Origin: Eutreptiella sp. 'Long Island Sound 2002'
Lineage: Eukaryota > Euglenozoa > Euglenophyceae > Eutreptiales > Eutreptiaceae
Assembly: GCA_964036045.1 (NCBI GenBank)
Contig: OZ038402.1
Span: 4,939,427 to 5,003,426 of the forward strand
DNA length: 64,000 nucleotides
Direction of reading: 5' to 3'
Below are positions 31,792-42,997 of this stretch, piece by piece. The notes beneath the pieces were generated by a model. That model saw only the letters and a program-made list of their open reading frames with translations, was not told where the DNA came from and searched no databases. The position numbers and the translations under genes were made by a program. The stretch's first letter is position 1. Every line of letters starts with the position of its first letter.

Positions 31792-33486
31792 ATGAATACT
31801 ACAACGACACCAGGTACTAACGATGCCCCGAATAACCAAGCCATGAGCGCATCGACGATGATACAAGGAATGATGCCACATGTACAACAAAATGGTACGG
31901 CAGGAAATGCGGGACCAACGGCGACCAACATGGCGGGTATGAATCCAAGTGCAGGCGCCGGCCAACAGTATCACCAAATGGGACAACAACAAGCAGTCAG
32001 CCCAATGCAGATGCAGGTGCCGGCCCAATAGTTGATGAGTATGCAACTGGGTCAACAGCAACAGGCAATGATGGAAACAGCAATGGGCCAGAATGTGGCG
32101 ATGGGCCAGCCCCCAAACCTGATGGGCAATCAGGTCCCGTTCGGTATGAACATGCAAACTGCTGTGCCACAACCTCAGCACTACCAAATGGGGCCGCATG
32201 GGAACTACACTCTCCTCCAGCAACCACAAGGGCAACAAGGATCCAATGCCTACAACCAGATCCCAGTGAACAATATGGGTATACAGCAACAACCCAATGC
32301 GCACAATCGAGGCACTGGAGGTGGAAAATTCAACTTCCCGTGCGATAATTGCGACCAATACGGTCACCGGACAAACTACTGCCCGTTTCCACAGGATGAT
32401 ATGAAAATTGCGAACAAAAAAGCTGCACACATTGCACGAAATGCGGAGGCGGACGACAGATAGCGCAGGGTTAACCAGATCCTGATGGACCGTGGATTTC
32501 ATAATGCTGTGTCTATACTACCAAGCGAATGCCGTGCCCAACGCTACAGCCAGACCAACATGATGTACCCAGGTTTTTCTCAGGGAATGCTATCAATTCC
32601 GGGTATGCAGATGGGATGTCCAGGGCCCGGGCTGATGCAGCAATGGGGATCTATGTCTATGACCCCACCAAGATGCGTAGTCGCCCCAGCTACTGTGCCG
32701 GTGACAATGACGACCCCTGATGGCCGACAAATGGTGGTACAAGTGCCAGCAGAGCAGGCGACACCATGGGGAATTTCGCAGACAACAACACCATCACCTA
32801 CGACGACCACAAGTGACGGTTCGTTGAACCCCACAGGAGAGCCACAGACACCCCAACATCAGGTGATCCTTGTTGTGGGGATACCGCAGCCGGAGTTCTC
32901 CCCTGCCGCTGCGCAGCCGTGGGAAGTGCGATGGGCCAAGCTGAACTCCCAGCCCGATATGCCTACATATACCGCCCGACTACAAGCACTCCGAGGATTG
33001 AAGGAAATAGAATGCCCTGAGCCTTTCGAGGGTTTTCTGGTGCTGCTTTTTGACAACGAAGTGGACGCAAATGTAGCGGCGCTGCTGCTCAAGGAGTTTA
33101 TTTTGAGATCTGATGACGGATCTACACTGCCATCCACAATCGAGGGCCCACGGCTGCGAACGCCACCGCCGCCACCACCCGCGCCCCCGTCGCATTCCAC
33201 GGAGGGAGGAGACGCGAGCAAAGGAGAGCGTCAATCGACACCGAAACGAAAGAGAGAGGAGTCTAGGGAAGCGTCTGCGACAGATCCAAAAATCCTAGCC
33301 GTAGAGCGGGAGCAGCGGGCCCAAGCGCAGCGCTTGGTTGCGACGAACGCGAGGCTTGACCAACTCGATGAGAAGATCACAGAAAATTCCAAAGCGGTGA
33401 ACGAGATTACCACCAATGTTGCACACCTCGTGCAGAGACAAGCGGTGGAAAATCTAAAGCAGTCCACCCAATGGCACGTCCATTGA
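31792..33486 (+). pseudogene. Gag-like nucleic-acid-binding protein with zinc knuckle, two in-frame TAG codons
   Basis: One frame of 565 codons from ATG 31792 to TGA 33484-33486 is cut only by TAG 32029-32031 and TAG 32461-32463. The N-terminal 200 residues are Gln/Met/Asn-rich. A CCHC knuckle CDNCDQYGHRTNYC (nt 32341-32382, C-x2-C-x4-H-x4-C) follows, as in retroelement gag proteins. After a Pro/Thr-rich linker and a globular-looking block (WEVRWAKLNSQPDMPTY), a basic KRKREE stretch and a coiled coil (LDQLDEKITENSKAVNEI) end the protein. It would package element RNA. Both ambers follow or adjoin Gln-rich sequence and fit CAG-to-TAG change. No protease or reverse transcriptase follows, so the element class is open. 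The alternative is amber readthrough. Confidence 0.55.
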
Positions 33487-33870
33487 TACTTCTGGTTGTA
33501 GTTATCACCAACAGCATCGTCGAAGAAGAACTGTCCGATCCTGGTGTCGACTCGCCACCATCGAGTATCGGCGATTGAGAGCCTTCGAGCGACGATGACC
33601 ACGTTGACTTCTTTGCAGTTGTGAATGTGGCCATACCGATCGATGATCTTGAGCATCTCGGTTTGAGAATCACCTTGAAGTCGACCAAGGTTTTGGTGCA
33701 CATACTATCTGTCGGGAAGAGTACTCTGCAGGGCGAATCGAACTGCCTCTACGGATACCAGGCTCGCTGCAGTGTCGACAATGACGACGTCGAGATCCGG
33801 ATCGTGTCGACGGTGTACACTTTGTCGATGGGCCTCTTCTAGGGGGAAATGGTTGACAATTCAAATATGC
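33487..33870 (-). pseudogene. Minus-strand coding remnant facing the gag-like frame
   Basis: On the minus strand one frame reads DPDLDVVIVDTAASLVSVEA..., a TAG (33705-33707), then LGRLQGDSQTEMLKIIDRYG, KEVNVVIVARRL and IGQFFFDDAVGDNYN. The composition is protein-like, and the other minus frames are worse. Family not recognised. It may be an inverted piece of the same element as the gag-like frame. Confidence 0.3.
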
Positions 33871-33879
33871 CACATCCTA

Positions 33880-34010
33880 AATGCTTGGGAAGCCAAAAAA
33901 ACCCTGGTACGGAACCAAAAACTTGTGAAAGGGGGCCAAAACTAGGGTTCGAGTATTTGCCGACATCCAAAACTTCGCACTGCATGCGCAATGCGTGCAT
34001 GGCATTCCCG
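33880..34010 (+). repeat. Dispersed repeat, GCACTGC family, copy 3
   Basis: Same order as 2134-2215 and 11205-11325: GCCACATCC, GGCCAAAACTAGGGTTC, GAGTATTTGCCGACATCC, CTTCGCACTGCATGCGC, GGCATTCCC. The hAT element sits 70 bases downstream. Confidence 0.65.
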
Positions 34011-34072
34011 GGGGCTAAGGGGCAAATCCATATAATGTTGCCCAACATATCAACAGCAACAATCCACCGGTA

Positions 34073-34200
34073 GGGCACGGTAAGGCTTGGAACCTTTTGT
34101 GAAATCGGAAACCGGTTATTGTTCAAATTGCAAATATTGCAACCGGTTATTGCCCAAATCCTGCATTTCAACACCAGTACCTACCGGTTGTTGGGACTGG
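34073..34200. repeat. hAT left end: target duplication, TIR and subterminal ACCGGTT motifs
   Basis: GGGCACGG, then TAAGGCTTGGAACC, then AAACCGGTTATTG (about 34119), AACCGGTTATTG (about 34141) and TACCGGTTG (about 34182). These are candidate transposase-binding sites. Confidence 0.85.
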
Positions 34201-34431
34201 AGAACTTTTTTGCGGAAAAAAATTTTGAACCAAACCTTTGCCAACAAAAAATTTATGCACTTGAAAATCGGGGGCCCTATTGCGAGCTCGGCCCAGTGGC
34301 ACGTGTGAGCTGGGCAACAATTCATTGACAGCAAATGTTACCAAAAAATTTTGGTTTCGCCGAACAAACATTTTCATGACAACTTTTCCAACAAATAGCC
34401 ACGTACCCGGCTGCCTGCGCGGTGCATGTGT

Positions 34432-34525
34432 ACATCTTACCATGTGAGACATACACATGATGTCACCACGTGACATATACACATGATGTCACCATGTGAC
34501 CTATACATATGATGTCGCCATGTGA
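34432..34525 (+). repeat. Tandem repeat of about 29 bp in the hAT 5' leader
   Basis: Three to four units of ATACACATGATGTCACCATG plus TGACAT. The unit contains the near-palindrome ATGTCACCATGTGACAT and lies 115 bases upstream of the transposase start. It could be a regulatory or transposase-binding array. Confidence 0.7.
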
Positions 34526-34639
34526 CATCATGTAACCTTATCCAATGCAACAACTTAACATTGAACATGGCTTCACCCCTACCACCACAATGGGCGGAGG
34601 TATCATGACCATGTGGTTCATCCCAGATTTTGTTGAAGA

Positions 34640-36900
34640 ATGCCTCACAAAAAGAAACATACTCTCTCTGTGGCTCCCAAAAACAAGGGCACTCACAAAG
34701 CAAATGATATGTTCATTGTTCAAGAAGTCAAGACTGAACGTTTTGAGAAGGGTGTTCCCTTCTATCTAGTAAAATGGAGAGGGCACAATGACGAAACCTG
34801 GGAACCCATGGAGAACCTTGCTGGGGCGGAAATGTACGTGTCAACTTTCATCAACAACCGAGACAAACAAAATGCAGAACTTGCTGAAAAACGTTTGGAG
34901 CAGCTGAAAACCCGGGCTCAGGCTGAGGCAGTAGAAGTAGTGGAAGCGGAAGATGTCAAGGAACAACATCCATCCAAGAAACAAAAAACATCCTGGGTGT
35001 GGCAGGCCTTTGACCCCATTGACAAGACCTCTGCACGTTGCAATGTCGTGGACAATGGGAAAACATGTGGCCAGGTCATTCAGTGTGGGGGTGGTACCAC
35101 AAACTTGCAGCATCACGTTACCTCAAAGCACAAGAATTGGTATGTGGCCAAATTTCAGAAGGCAGAGCTGGGCACCCTTGTTGTGGCACAGTTAGGGGAC
35201 GTGTCTTTGGGTTCCGCACCACCTTGGAATGCGCAAAAGAGGAAGCTCTTGGACCGCAAATGTGCTTACTGGATTGTGAAGTGCCACAGACCTTTGGGAA
35301 TTTGTGACAGTGATGAACCACTCCGAGACCTCTTTAGAGAAATCAGCAGTGGCAGGTACTCTGGGACAAATCATCATGAGATTGCAGCACAGATCCTCCA
35401 AATGGTGGCTGTGGGTGGAGTACACTTGAACAACGTACTCATCAAAACTGTGGCGGACGAAATCTTCCCTGCCATGGCTGCAGACTTGTGGAGTGATGGG
35501 GAGGTTGCCCTGCTTGGGGTTATGCTGTATTGGATTGATGAGGAGTTCGTGTATCATGAGAGGTTGGTTGGTGCAATTCCCTTCTACAACAAGAGGCACA
35601 CAGGGGACAACATTTTGAAGGCGACAAAGGAGTGCTTGCAAAAGTGCGGCTGTCCGTGTGACAAAATTATTGCTCGTGTTTCTGATTCGGGTTCCAATAT
35701 GAAGAAGGCCATGGCCTCGCTGGACGGCTTCTCCTGCTCTGCCCAGGCACTGGAGCTGGGTGTCCACAAGTTCACTAAGGCTCCCCATATGAAGGCCACC
35801 CTCGACAAGACAAAAGCCATCACAAGGTGTGCCGGCACTTTACTTTAGCTTCGTTCACCCTTTGTTCCTCACTTGAGAGGCCAGCATCTGTCATTTGTGG
35901 CTGCAGATTCTTCTACGCCAGTCACCTGGGGATGCAAGAGTTGCACAGGATACAGAAAACAATGTACATGAAAGCGACACAGCCGAAACGCACAGGCAAC
36001 GCGACGCGCTGGCACTTTGACTACGACTCGAGTGACTGGTATCGTGAAATGCAGCGCGCCATTCAGACGTTCGACGTTTTTGAATGGAGTGGAGAGGGTT
36101 ACAAGCAAGACAAGTTGGAGTACGAAGACTGGACTCATATCCACGAGAATGTGGCTGTGCCTCAGCCTTCTGCCAAGTTTACCAATTACGTCGAGGGCAC
36201 CAAGTATCCTTCTTTACCTTTGGTTTTGCCTGGTATTACCACCATTTTAAAGCACTTGAGAGCTGACAGAGTGCCAAAGCCTTGGATTGCTGGTGCTGTT
36301 TTGCAACTAACTCCTAACACTGTTCAGGCACGTAAGCGTTTTGAGAAGGATGTGCACGACAGGTTTGTGGCAAATCTCCCACCTGAAGCTCTAAAGCTGA
36401 TGGTTATTGCTACACTGCTTGACCCAAGGTTTAAAAGTTTTGAGTTTCCTTTGCATGGTGGAAGGCAGTGCGCGCTACAAACTCTGCGACAGGAGTTCAC
36501 AAGCAAGTGGGAGCGTGCGCGTGCAGAGCAACCTGTCGCGAAACCGGCACCCCAGAAGACTGATGACTTCGGTGCCCTCTTCGGGTGCGCGGATGTTGCT
36601 TCCTCCAGTTCGGTGGCTGCTTCTGTTGCTCATTCGTTGTCTGAGTTGGAAGAATACCTCGAGCAGCCACCGGCGCCCAACCAAACAGATGTCCTAAGCT
36701 ATTGGCGAGAGCAAACACAGTGGCCCAGCTTGCAGAGAATGGCCAGGCAGTACCTGTGTATGCCTGCAACTTCCGCGGGTGTGGAGCGTTTGTTCAGTCG
36801 CGCGTCGCTGACATACGGTGATCTACGCACCTGTTTAAGTGAGGAGAACCTGTCTAATATATTGTTTGCAGCTTATAACTATGATCCGTCACTGCATTGA
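34640..36900 (+). CDS. hAT transposase with N-terminal chromodomain and BED finger
   Basis: Exons 34640-35826 and 35907-36900; 726 residues. The 80-nt intron (GTGTGC...GCTGCAG) removes an in-frame TAG and joins AITR to FFYASHLG. Residues about 23-76 are a chromodomain (FIVQEVKTERFEKG, FYLVKWRGHNDETWEPMENL), which in other proteins binds methylated histone tails. Residues about 117-165 are a BED zinc finger (SWVWQAF, RCNVVDNGKTCG, LQHHVTSKH) for DNA binding. The hAT core follows: AADLWSDGEVALLG with the first catalytic Asp, RVSDSGSNMKKA with the second, and CSAQALELGVHKF and NATRWHFDYDSSDW as variants of the family's C/H and RW motifs. The C-terminal dimerisation block is SYWREQTQWPSLQRMARQYL...PATSAGVERLFSRA. 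ATG 34640 is the first in the frame. Regulation is unknown. Confidence 0.92.
35827..35906 (+). other. 80-nt spliceosomal intron in the hAT transposase gene
   Basis: Donor AG|GTGTGCC, acceptor GGCTGCAG|ATTC. It splits an AGA arginine codon after two bases. Without splicing the frame ends at TAG 35846-35848. Length is not a multiple of three. Confidence 0.88.
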
Positions 36901-37029
36901 ATGCCGGACACTGTTAGATCAATCACTGTGCTAAAAAATACCTGCGGTGTTTTGCAGGCTTCTTCATCTTCTTCTGTCTTGCCGTCTTGCCTTCTGTGCA
37001 TGCGCAATCGCAGCAGGGCCCAGGGACAC

Positions 37030-37177
37030 AACAGCGAAACCGGTTTTTACGCAGGGCTAACCGGTTACCTGAAAAAATGACAAGTTTGAAACCGGTTACA
37101 ATTTCATTTTCCGGATGCCTGGCAATAACCGATAACTGGCAATACCTGAAAAACCGGTTCCAAGCCTTAGGGCACGG
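37030..37177. repeat. hAT right end: subterminal ACCGGTT motifs, TIR and target duplication
   Basis: AAACCGGTTTTTA, CTAACCGGTTACC, GAAACCGGTTACAA and AAAACCGGTTCC are spread over 120 bases, ending in the inverted TIR and GGGCACGG. Confidence 0.85.
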
Positions 37178-38870
37178 GTCACAAAAGATGCCCGGCGCGC
37201 GCCCGGCGCACTAACGTTCCCCCCTCAGCCCCAAGTGGAACCAGCAAGACGAGCAAATTTTTCGAAAGAAAAACGGCAGCAGGATTGTATGGTCAAGCTA
37301 GAGGAGGGCCCCCTAGGCTTTACTTCTTCCTGTAGAGCTTGAACTCCACTGCACTATAGTCATTGCCCATTCATCCATTCCAGCAGGCAGGTGATTAAAA
37401 CACTTTTGTGCAGAGCCTGCGACACATTACTCACGCTACAGGCAGCCTCTGCCCGAAACCGCCTTGTCAGGGCTCTGCCTGCATGCACATTAGTCGGTGC
37501 GCACACAACCCCAGCGCATGGCAGCCACCGAAACACTGGCCCTTTGCAATTTTTCAATGACCAGTAAGTGGCACAACATGATGCTCCTTTCAGATGTGAA
37601 TGCTTCATGGCCCAGTGGTACCCCCCCCCCTTGCAATCCCCCCCGCCCTAGCGCGCGACGGTCTGCGAGGGGGGGGGGCGGTCACCAAGTGACGCCCCCG
37701 CCCCCCCAAATTCGAGTATAACCTAAGCCCCCCCCCCGGCCAAGAAATAGGGCGGCTTGGGGGGCTCCTCACCTCCCCTGCCCCCCCCCTCCCCCCCGGA
37801 CAAATTTTTTTAAAAATTGTCCCCCCCTCAACCTCACCCCCCTCGGACACACCCTACCTTGCTACAGCGAGCAATGCGGGAGGAGAGTCAATTGTGGTGA
37901 CTTAACTACCGTCTTGGATGCCCACATGTGGGCACATTGGCAAGATAAGCCCTGCCATCTCGGGAGTCCCGACCACTCATTGCCGGGAGAAATCAAAAAT
38001 TCCAATCTTCAAATAATACCGAGAGCATACTTCGCTCTACCATCATAAAATTCATCTCCGACACAAACACACACACATGTCAACACACAACCCAGTTTCC
38101 ATCACAAATTATGTATTGGAGATTGTGACCCCAATTTGTTACAGTTGAGGCTGAATATTGTATGTTGATATGAAGACATAGCTCATGGACAATTGTGAAC
38201 AAAAAGTGTCTTCAATTGTCACTACTTCAAGAAAGCAACACAGCTACCACCAACCCACTTCCTTTCTCCCCTCACTTACACGTGACAGCATTTTTCATCT
38301 CTTATTGGCGGAATAGTTGCCTGCCACGCTAATACTTCCCCATTGGCCCTCCCTCATTGCACCAATCAAAAACTGACTGTGCTTTCAATACTTGGCACTG
38401 GTGAGTACAACAGGTCTGTTTATAGCAATTTCAGCTGTTTCAGCTGTACCATTGCACACGTTTGTATTTTTTGAGTAATTACCTTGGAGCAACACATGCA
38501 TGATCACCACTGCACCTAAGAGGACAAACACAAATATGCTGTCAAGTCTTTTGCAAAACCGTTGTTCCACAATAAATCCTTTTTAGGGAAAAGAGGGCTT
38601 GAACACAGCGTGAACACAGCTTACATTATGTGCCAGCAACAATGAATTCATACTTTCGCAGAACATTTTCATACTCTTTTATCTTGTTCAGTGACCTGCA
38701 TGATGGTGCTTACACTATATGATGCAAAACCACGAACCTCAGAAAAAAAGAATTGCAACCATCAGCTAAGTGCTGTCTGGATTGAGATATTGTCGCCCAC
38801 CACTGAAGCAAGAGAAAAAATATCTTACCAAACAGAGGCTTCCAATGCAAAGACACCGGAACAAATAAAA
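37178..38870. other. Intergenic, no gene recognised
   Basis: It contains the dispersed C-rich repeat copy at 37617-37735, more C-runs to 37850, and then AT-rich sequence (37860-38870) with only short frames. 37920-37985 echoes the CCCACA-GTGGGCA-TGGCAAG phrase of the 48007-48490 array. Confidence 0.45.
37617..37735 (+). repeat. Dispersed C-rich repeat, copy 2
   Basis: Second copy of 13465-13575 (CCTTGCAATC, CCCTAGCGCGCGACGGTCT, CACCAAGTGAC, TATAACCTAA). Confidence 0.6.
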
Positions 38871-38879
38871 TCATCCAAA

Positions 38880-39090
38880 TTATTTTTTGGAGCTAAATAC
38901 AGGTTTGGTACAAAGGCAAAATTAGCCCTAGAAAGCTGCATGAGGGGTGGGTCTTGGGTTGGATGAACACTTGCAATGCTACTGCGATGGAAACACCCCC
39001 TCGAGAACTGGACATAAAAGAAATTCAGAAAAGCCAACTGCAACACCTGACAGTGGATTAATGCCCTGCAGCAAACGACTCAACAATTCC
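38880..39090 (+). repeat. Dispersed repeat pair, copy 1 (about 200 bp)
   Basis: Shares GAAAGCTGCATGAGGGGTGG, AACACTTGCAATGCTACTGC, AAACACCCCCTCG-GAACTGG and AATGCCCTGCAGCAAACAC-style ends with 41217-41412, in the same order and orientation. The middle differs by a short indel. Confidence 0.85.
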
Positions 39091-41216
39091 TCTAGACCAG
39101 GGGCATTCAACAGACTCTGCAATTCTTGGACAATGTGGCCCATATCCCTAAAGTTGCAAGCAGTTGGAACAATAAGAAACAAAGAGAGTCGCTTTACCTG
39201 CAGAATGCAACGCAACCCTAGCAGAATATGTGACCCCGAGCAGGCAGAGCACAAGACCCGTGCAATGGCCACCGACTATCTGCCCATTAAGCTGCCACAC
39301 TGACAGAGTGGCCATACTGATCTTCCAAATGGTTGGCCATGCCACTCAATTGCCAGAACCCTGAATGACCAGGTCTGGACCAGTGCACACAACAGCTGAC
39401 CAATTCGACAAGTCTCCGTTAAACAAACAAGGCAGCACAACTCCACCACTACCTCTTCAGGCACCGGGCCATAACGCGCCCAGTGGCAGGCCCAATACCG
39501 CAGGCGACAAGTCATTGTCGCAGGAGGCAACTGATCGCAGGACGAGGCACGGAGATCGGACGAAACGATGGCAAACGGAGGCAGTCTTATCCCTGGGCCA
39601 ACCTGTGCTCACCATTTAGGCGGGAGGGGGAGTAACACACCGCGTACGCCAGGAGCCCAGGTCCCGTGTTGGCCCAGGTCACAGGACCCCCCTGCCCCAG
39701 CGCAATTCACCGCCTCCCCCTGTTGAGGTGCACAACTCTGGGACTCTGAACAGGGGATCGACTCACACACGACTGAGGCAATGCCCCGCCCCCCCCCCCC
39801 CCAGCTTGCAATTTCCCTGCTGGCGCATGACGGTTCCCCCGCCCCCCCCCCCCCCCCCCCGAGGCAGCATGCACGGCCCCCGCCCTTTTTGTTGGGGGGG
39901 AGTCGCCAAGGCAAGGAAGGGACCCAACTGCACAAGCCCTCCGGTCTTGGGTCCCCAAAGGGGAGGGATGCGGCAACATAATCCCAACCTGCCCAACATG
40001 CTCGGTGCATGGTGCTGGAGAAAACCTCTCTCCACAGAAATGGGCCCACCTGCCGCAGGCTTGGCTGCAGGCTTGGCTGCCACCATAGCTACAGACACCA
40101 CCAGCGTGGGTCAGCCTCAAGCTGGGGAGGGGGCCCAGATATCTTCCAACCACCACAGCTCCCTGATTTTTTTGGGGGGGGGGGGGGGTGCTGCATGGGG
40201 TGCCCAAAATGGCCAGGAGATGGTACTGCATAACCCCTGCCATACCACGCTCCCCAAGGAAAGGGGGAGCGGTGGCTGCATATCACTTGTTGTCTTGGGG
40301 GGCAAGATGTGGGCACACAACACTTTTAGCCCCTGCAAGTGCGAGTCTCCAAGGCAAAGCGGTGTGGCTACATGACCCCTGCCATAACGGGATCTCCAAA
40401 GTGAAAAAATTGTGCCAGCTACCGAATGGCCAAAAGTGCCTCCCCCCCCCCCCCCCGCCTCCTGCAGGACACTTCGCCCTTCGTTGGTTTCCTTATGGGG
40501 CCCTGGACAGGCACCCGTTCTTCCTCTTGCACGTTGCGTCGGGTGGTCGTTGCTCGCTCGGCCGTGGGGCCGGATATTGTGTTTGCTTTGTTCTTGTGTG
40601 CATGGGGCCCACTGTTCCGTGTTCTGACACTGTGGCCGGTGCTGCGGGGGGTCGTCCTGCATTGGGTTCCTTCTGGGGCCCTGGACCCCGGGGGGGGCAA
40701 CCCCTCGGTTCTGGACGCCAACTACCCCCCCAACTAACTGTTGGCCGGAGGCCCCTTGGGGGGGGGGGGGGGGGGGGGGGGGGGCATTGGAGGGGGGGTT
40801 CAGGGAGGGGCGATTGGGCCGCAAGCAGGAAGGGAGGGGCGATTGGGGGGGGGGGGGGTCTAGGAGGGGCTTGGGGGGGGGGGGCTCCGGGAGGGTCGGT
40901 TGGGGGGGGGGGGGTCAGGTGGGGCAATTTGGGGTGTTGGGGGGGGGGAATGGGGGCATAGGCTCCGCTTACCTCCCCTTGCCCTCCCTCTAACCATACC
41001 ATCACCATAAACCTAAGCCTAACCTGGACAGTCACCCAGTCTCCGCCCCCCACAAGCCGCCCACTGGGGGGAATTTCAAGGAATGCGTGGCACACAACAA
41101 GAAGAGCCCACAACACGGGCATAGGATGCGTAGAATGACCAGTGCCAGAGGGGGCGAAGTGGGGCACAGGAACGCATCCATCTTCCACTGCACCCGCTTC
41201 AACGGGTGTCTCCTGT
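39091..41216. other. Intergenic, rich in C and G homopolymers
   Basis: 39600-40990 holds C-runs (39787-39802, 39842-39860), G-runs (40171-40188, 40758-40786 and others) and a CCTGCCATA-C phrase related to the 48007-48490 array. Proline- and glycine-rich frames here are composition artefacts. No gene recognised. Confidence 0.5.
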
Positions 41217-41412
41217 CTGCACACTTTGCAGAGGGGAGCGGTGCTGGTACAAAGGGAAAATTGGCCCAAGAAAGCTGCATGAGGGGTGGGTGTTGATTTG
41301 GATAAACACTTGCAATGCTACTGCATTTTAGCGATGCAAACACCCCCTCGGGAACTGGACATAAAACAAATTCATGCCTCGGAAAAATGACAGTGGATGA
41401 ATGCCCTGCAGC
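41217..41412 (+). repeat. Dispersed repeat pair, copy 2
   Basis: Second copy of 38880-39090; about 80 per cent alike by eye. Confidence 0.85.
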
Positions 41413-42374
41413 AAACAACTTGTGGATTGGCTCAGAAATCGGTGCACTGCAATTGCCATTTTACACACCCATGAATTATCTGCGCGCACCGCAACCAGGC
41501 AGCGATGGGCCGAGCTGGCGGTCGCACGCGCAGCGCGGGCATGTGTGCCGCCGGTGCACGATCATGCGTCACCACACCAGCAGGTCGCTGATATGTGATG
41601 GTCCCGTAGCCGGTGCCACGCTCTGACCGACCCTGGATCTGGGCACCTGCAACAGTGGCGTCTAAATGCCAGAAGGTGGCACCAGCACCGACGGGGTGTG
41701 AGTCGGCATGATCAACATTCGTGGCTGAAATTGAAAAGAAACCTGAGTGCCATGCACGACACATGGGGGGCGTTTCTGCACAGCGCCCGCACAGCATGCG
41801 GACAGCACCCGGTAGTAAGCTTTCCCGTGACCACCCTGAAACCCACCCACCACTGGGGAAGCTACGTCCTCGCTACGTCCACGAGGCAAAGGCAGCAGAT
41901 CTAGACAGCAATCTGGCATTTGGTGGAAAATATAGTTTGTCTTAACTCATTATTTGTTGGACTGAGTAAGAATTGAGCAGTCCTGCGGACGGGAACACAT
42001 TAGTTATTGAGGTCACCTTGGACATTGGGGGAAACGGGTCCAAACTAGCCTACTTTTCGCACAGCGCGGGCACAGCGCACGGTGCGCCCCCATGGATCCA
42101 TGCATTCATTGCGTGAGATGCAACACAATGCCCAAAGCGGTGGACTACAGAACTCCCGCTACAACCGGAAACACCACTGCTCCTGCGCAAATTAAAACGT
42201 TGAAGTCGATGGTGCCCCCGCCTCCTTCCAGGGGAATCGCAACGGGTGGGTAGGCACAGGCTGCTCAGCGAACCTCGTCAGGACGCACAACAGATACGAG
42301 TGAACAGTTTGGCGACTGGGCGCCTTGGTGCATTCCCCGGGTCCTCAAAGATGGGCTGGGCTCCGCCGCCCTGC
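41413..42374. other. Intergenic, nothing recognised
   Basis: No convincing frame, RNA gene or repeat. Two short CACAGCGC / GCACAGCGCGG phrases recur near 41780 and 42060. Confidence 0.4.
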
Positions 42375-42890
42375 GCCAGTACACACACGCGCGTGCGCGC
42401 AAACACACTTTGTGAGGGCGCGCGCGCAAACACACACACGCCCGCAGACACACACGGAGATACACACCGTTAGAACGAAGTAAGAACTAAGAACTAACAG
42501 CCATGTGCAGACCATGTCATACAGTGTGCAACTGCGCAGGGATCTGATCACAGATCAGACCCCGTGATACATCATACATGGCACATAGAGACAAGCAGTG
42601 ACTGGTGCTCAGAGCCAGCTGCAACCTGGGTTCACCAGGTTATCTCTCTCCATCAGCGAGCACCTTGGTGTGACGTCTCACTGTCATCGCTGACTTCTAC
42701 GAGAGGCTGGTTGCTGCAATAAGGGTCCAGTCACACACCACGAACGCCTGTAAACAGCACAAGCCGTCCAACTGCAGCAGTAACGTCGGCCATCACAGGC
42801 ACCACCACCAAACACACGCACACACACACATGCGCGCGCGCGCACATGCACACGCGCAGGGATGCGCACGCGCGCGCACACGAAGCCCAC
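42375..42890. repeat. Two CA/CG alternating tracts
   Basis: 42380-42465 and 42812-42885 are runs of alternating ACAC/GCGC, potential Z-DNA. They lie just beyond the 3' end of the LON-domain gene. The unique stretch between them shows no gene. Confidence 0.75.
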
Positions 42891-42997
42891 TCACCCCACA
42901 CCCCACCCCACCCCACACACCACACACCACACGCCGCCTTTGTACAAAGCACAAAAACAAGAAAAATTCAGCTTAAGCCAAAGGCCTCCTGCCCAAG

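Larger units (their letters stand above)
34081..37169 (+). mobile_element. Complete autonomous hAT transposon (chromodomain-BED class)
   Basis: A 3089-bp element bounded by 14-bp TIRs TAAGGCTTGGAACC (34081-34094 and, inverted, 37156-37169) and an exact 8-bp target duplication GGGCACGG (34073-34080 and 37170-37177), the length typical of hAT. Both ends carry several ACCGGTT motifs of the kind transposases bind subterminally. It holds one two-exon transposase gene with no inactivating change. Identical duplications and an intact gene suggest recent activity. Confidence 0.93.
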
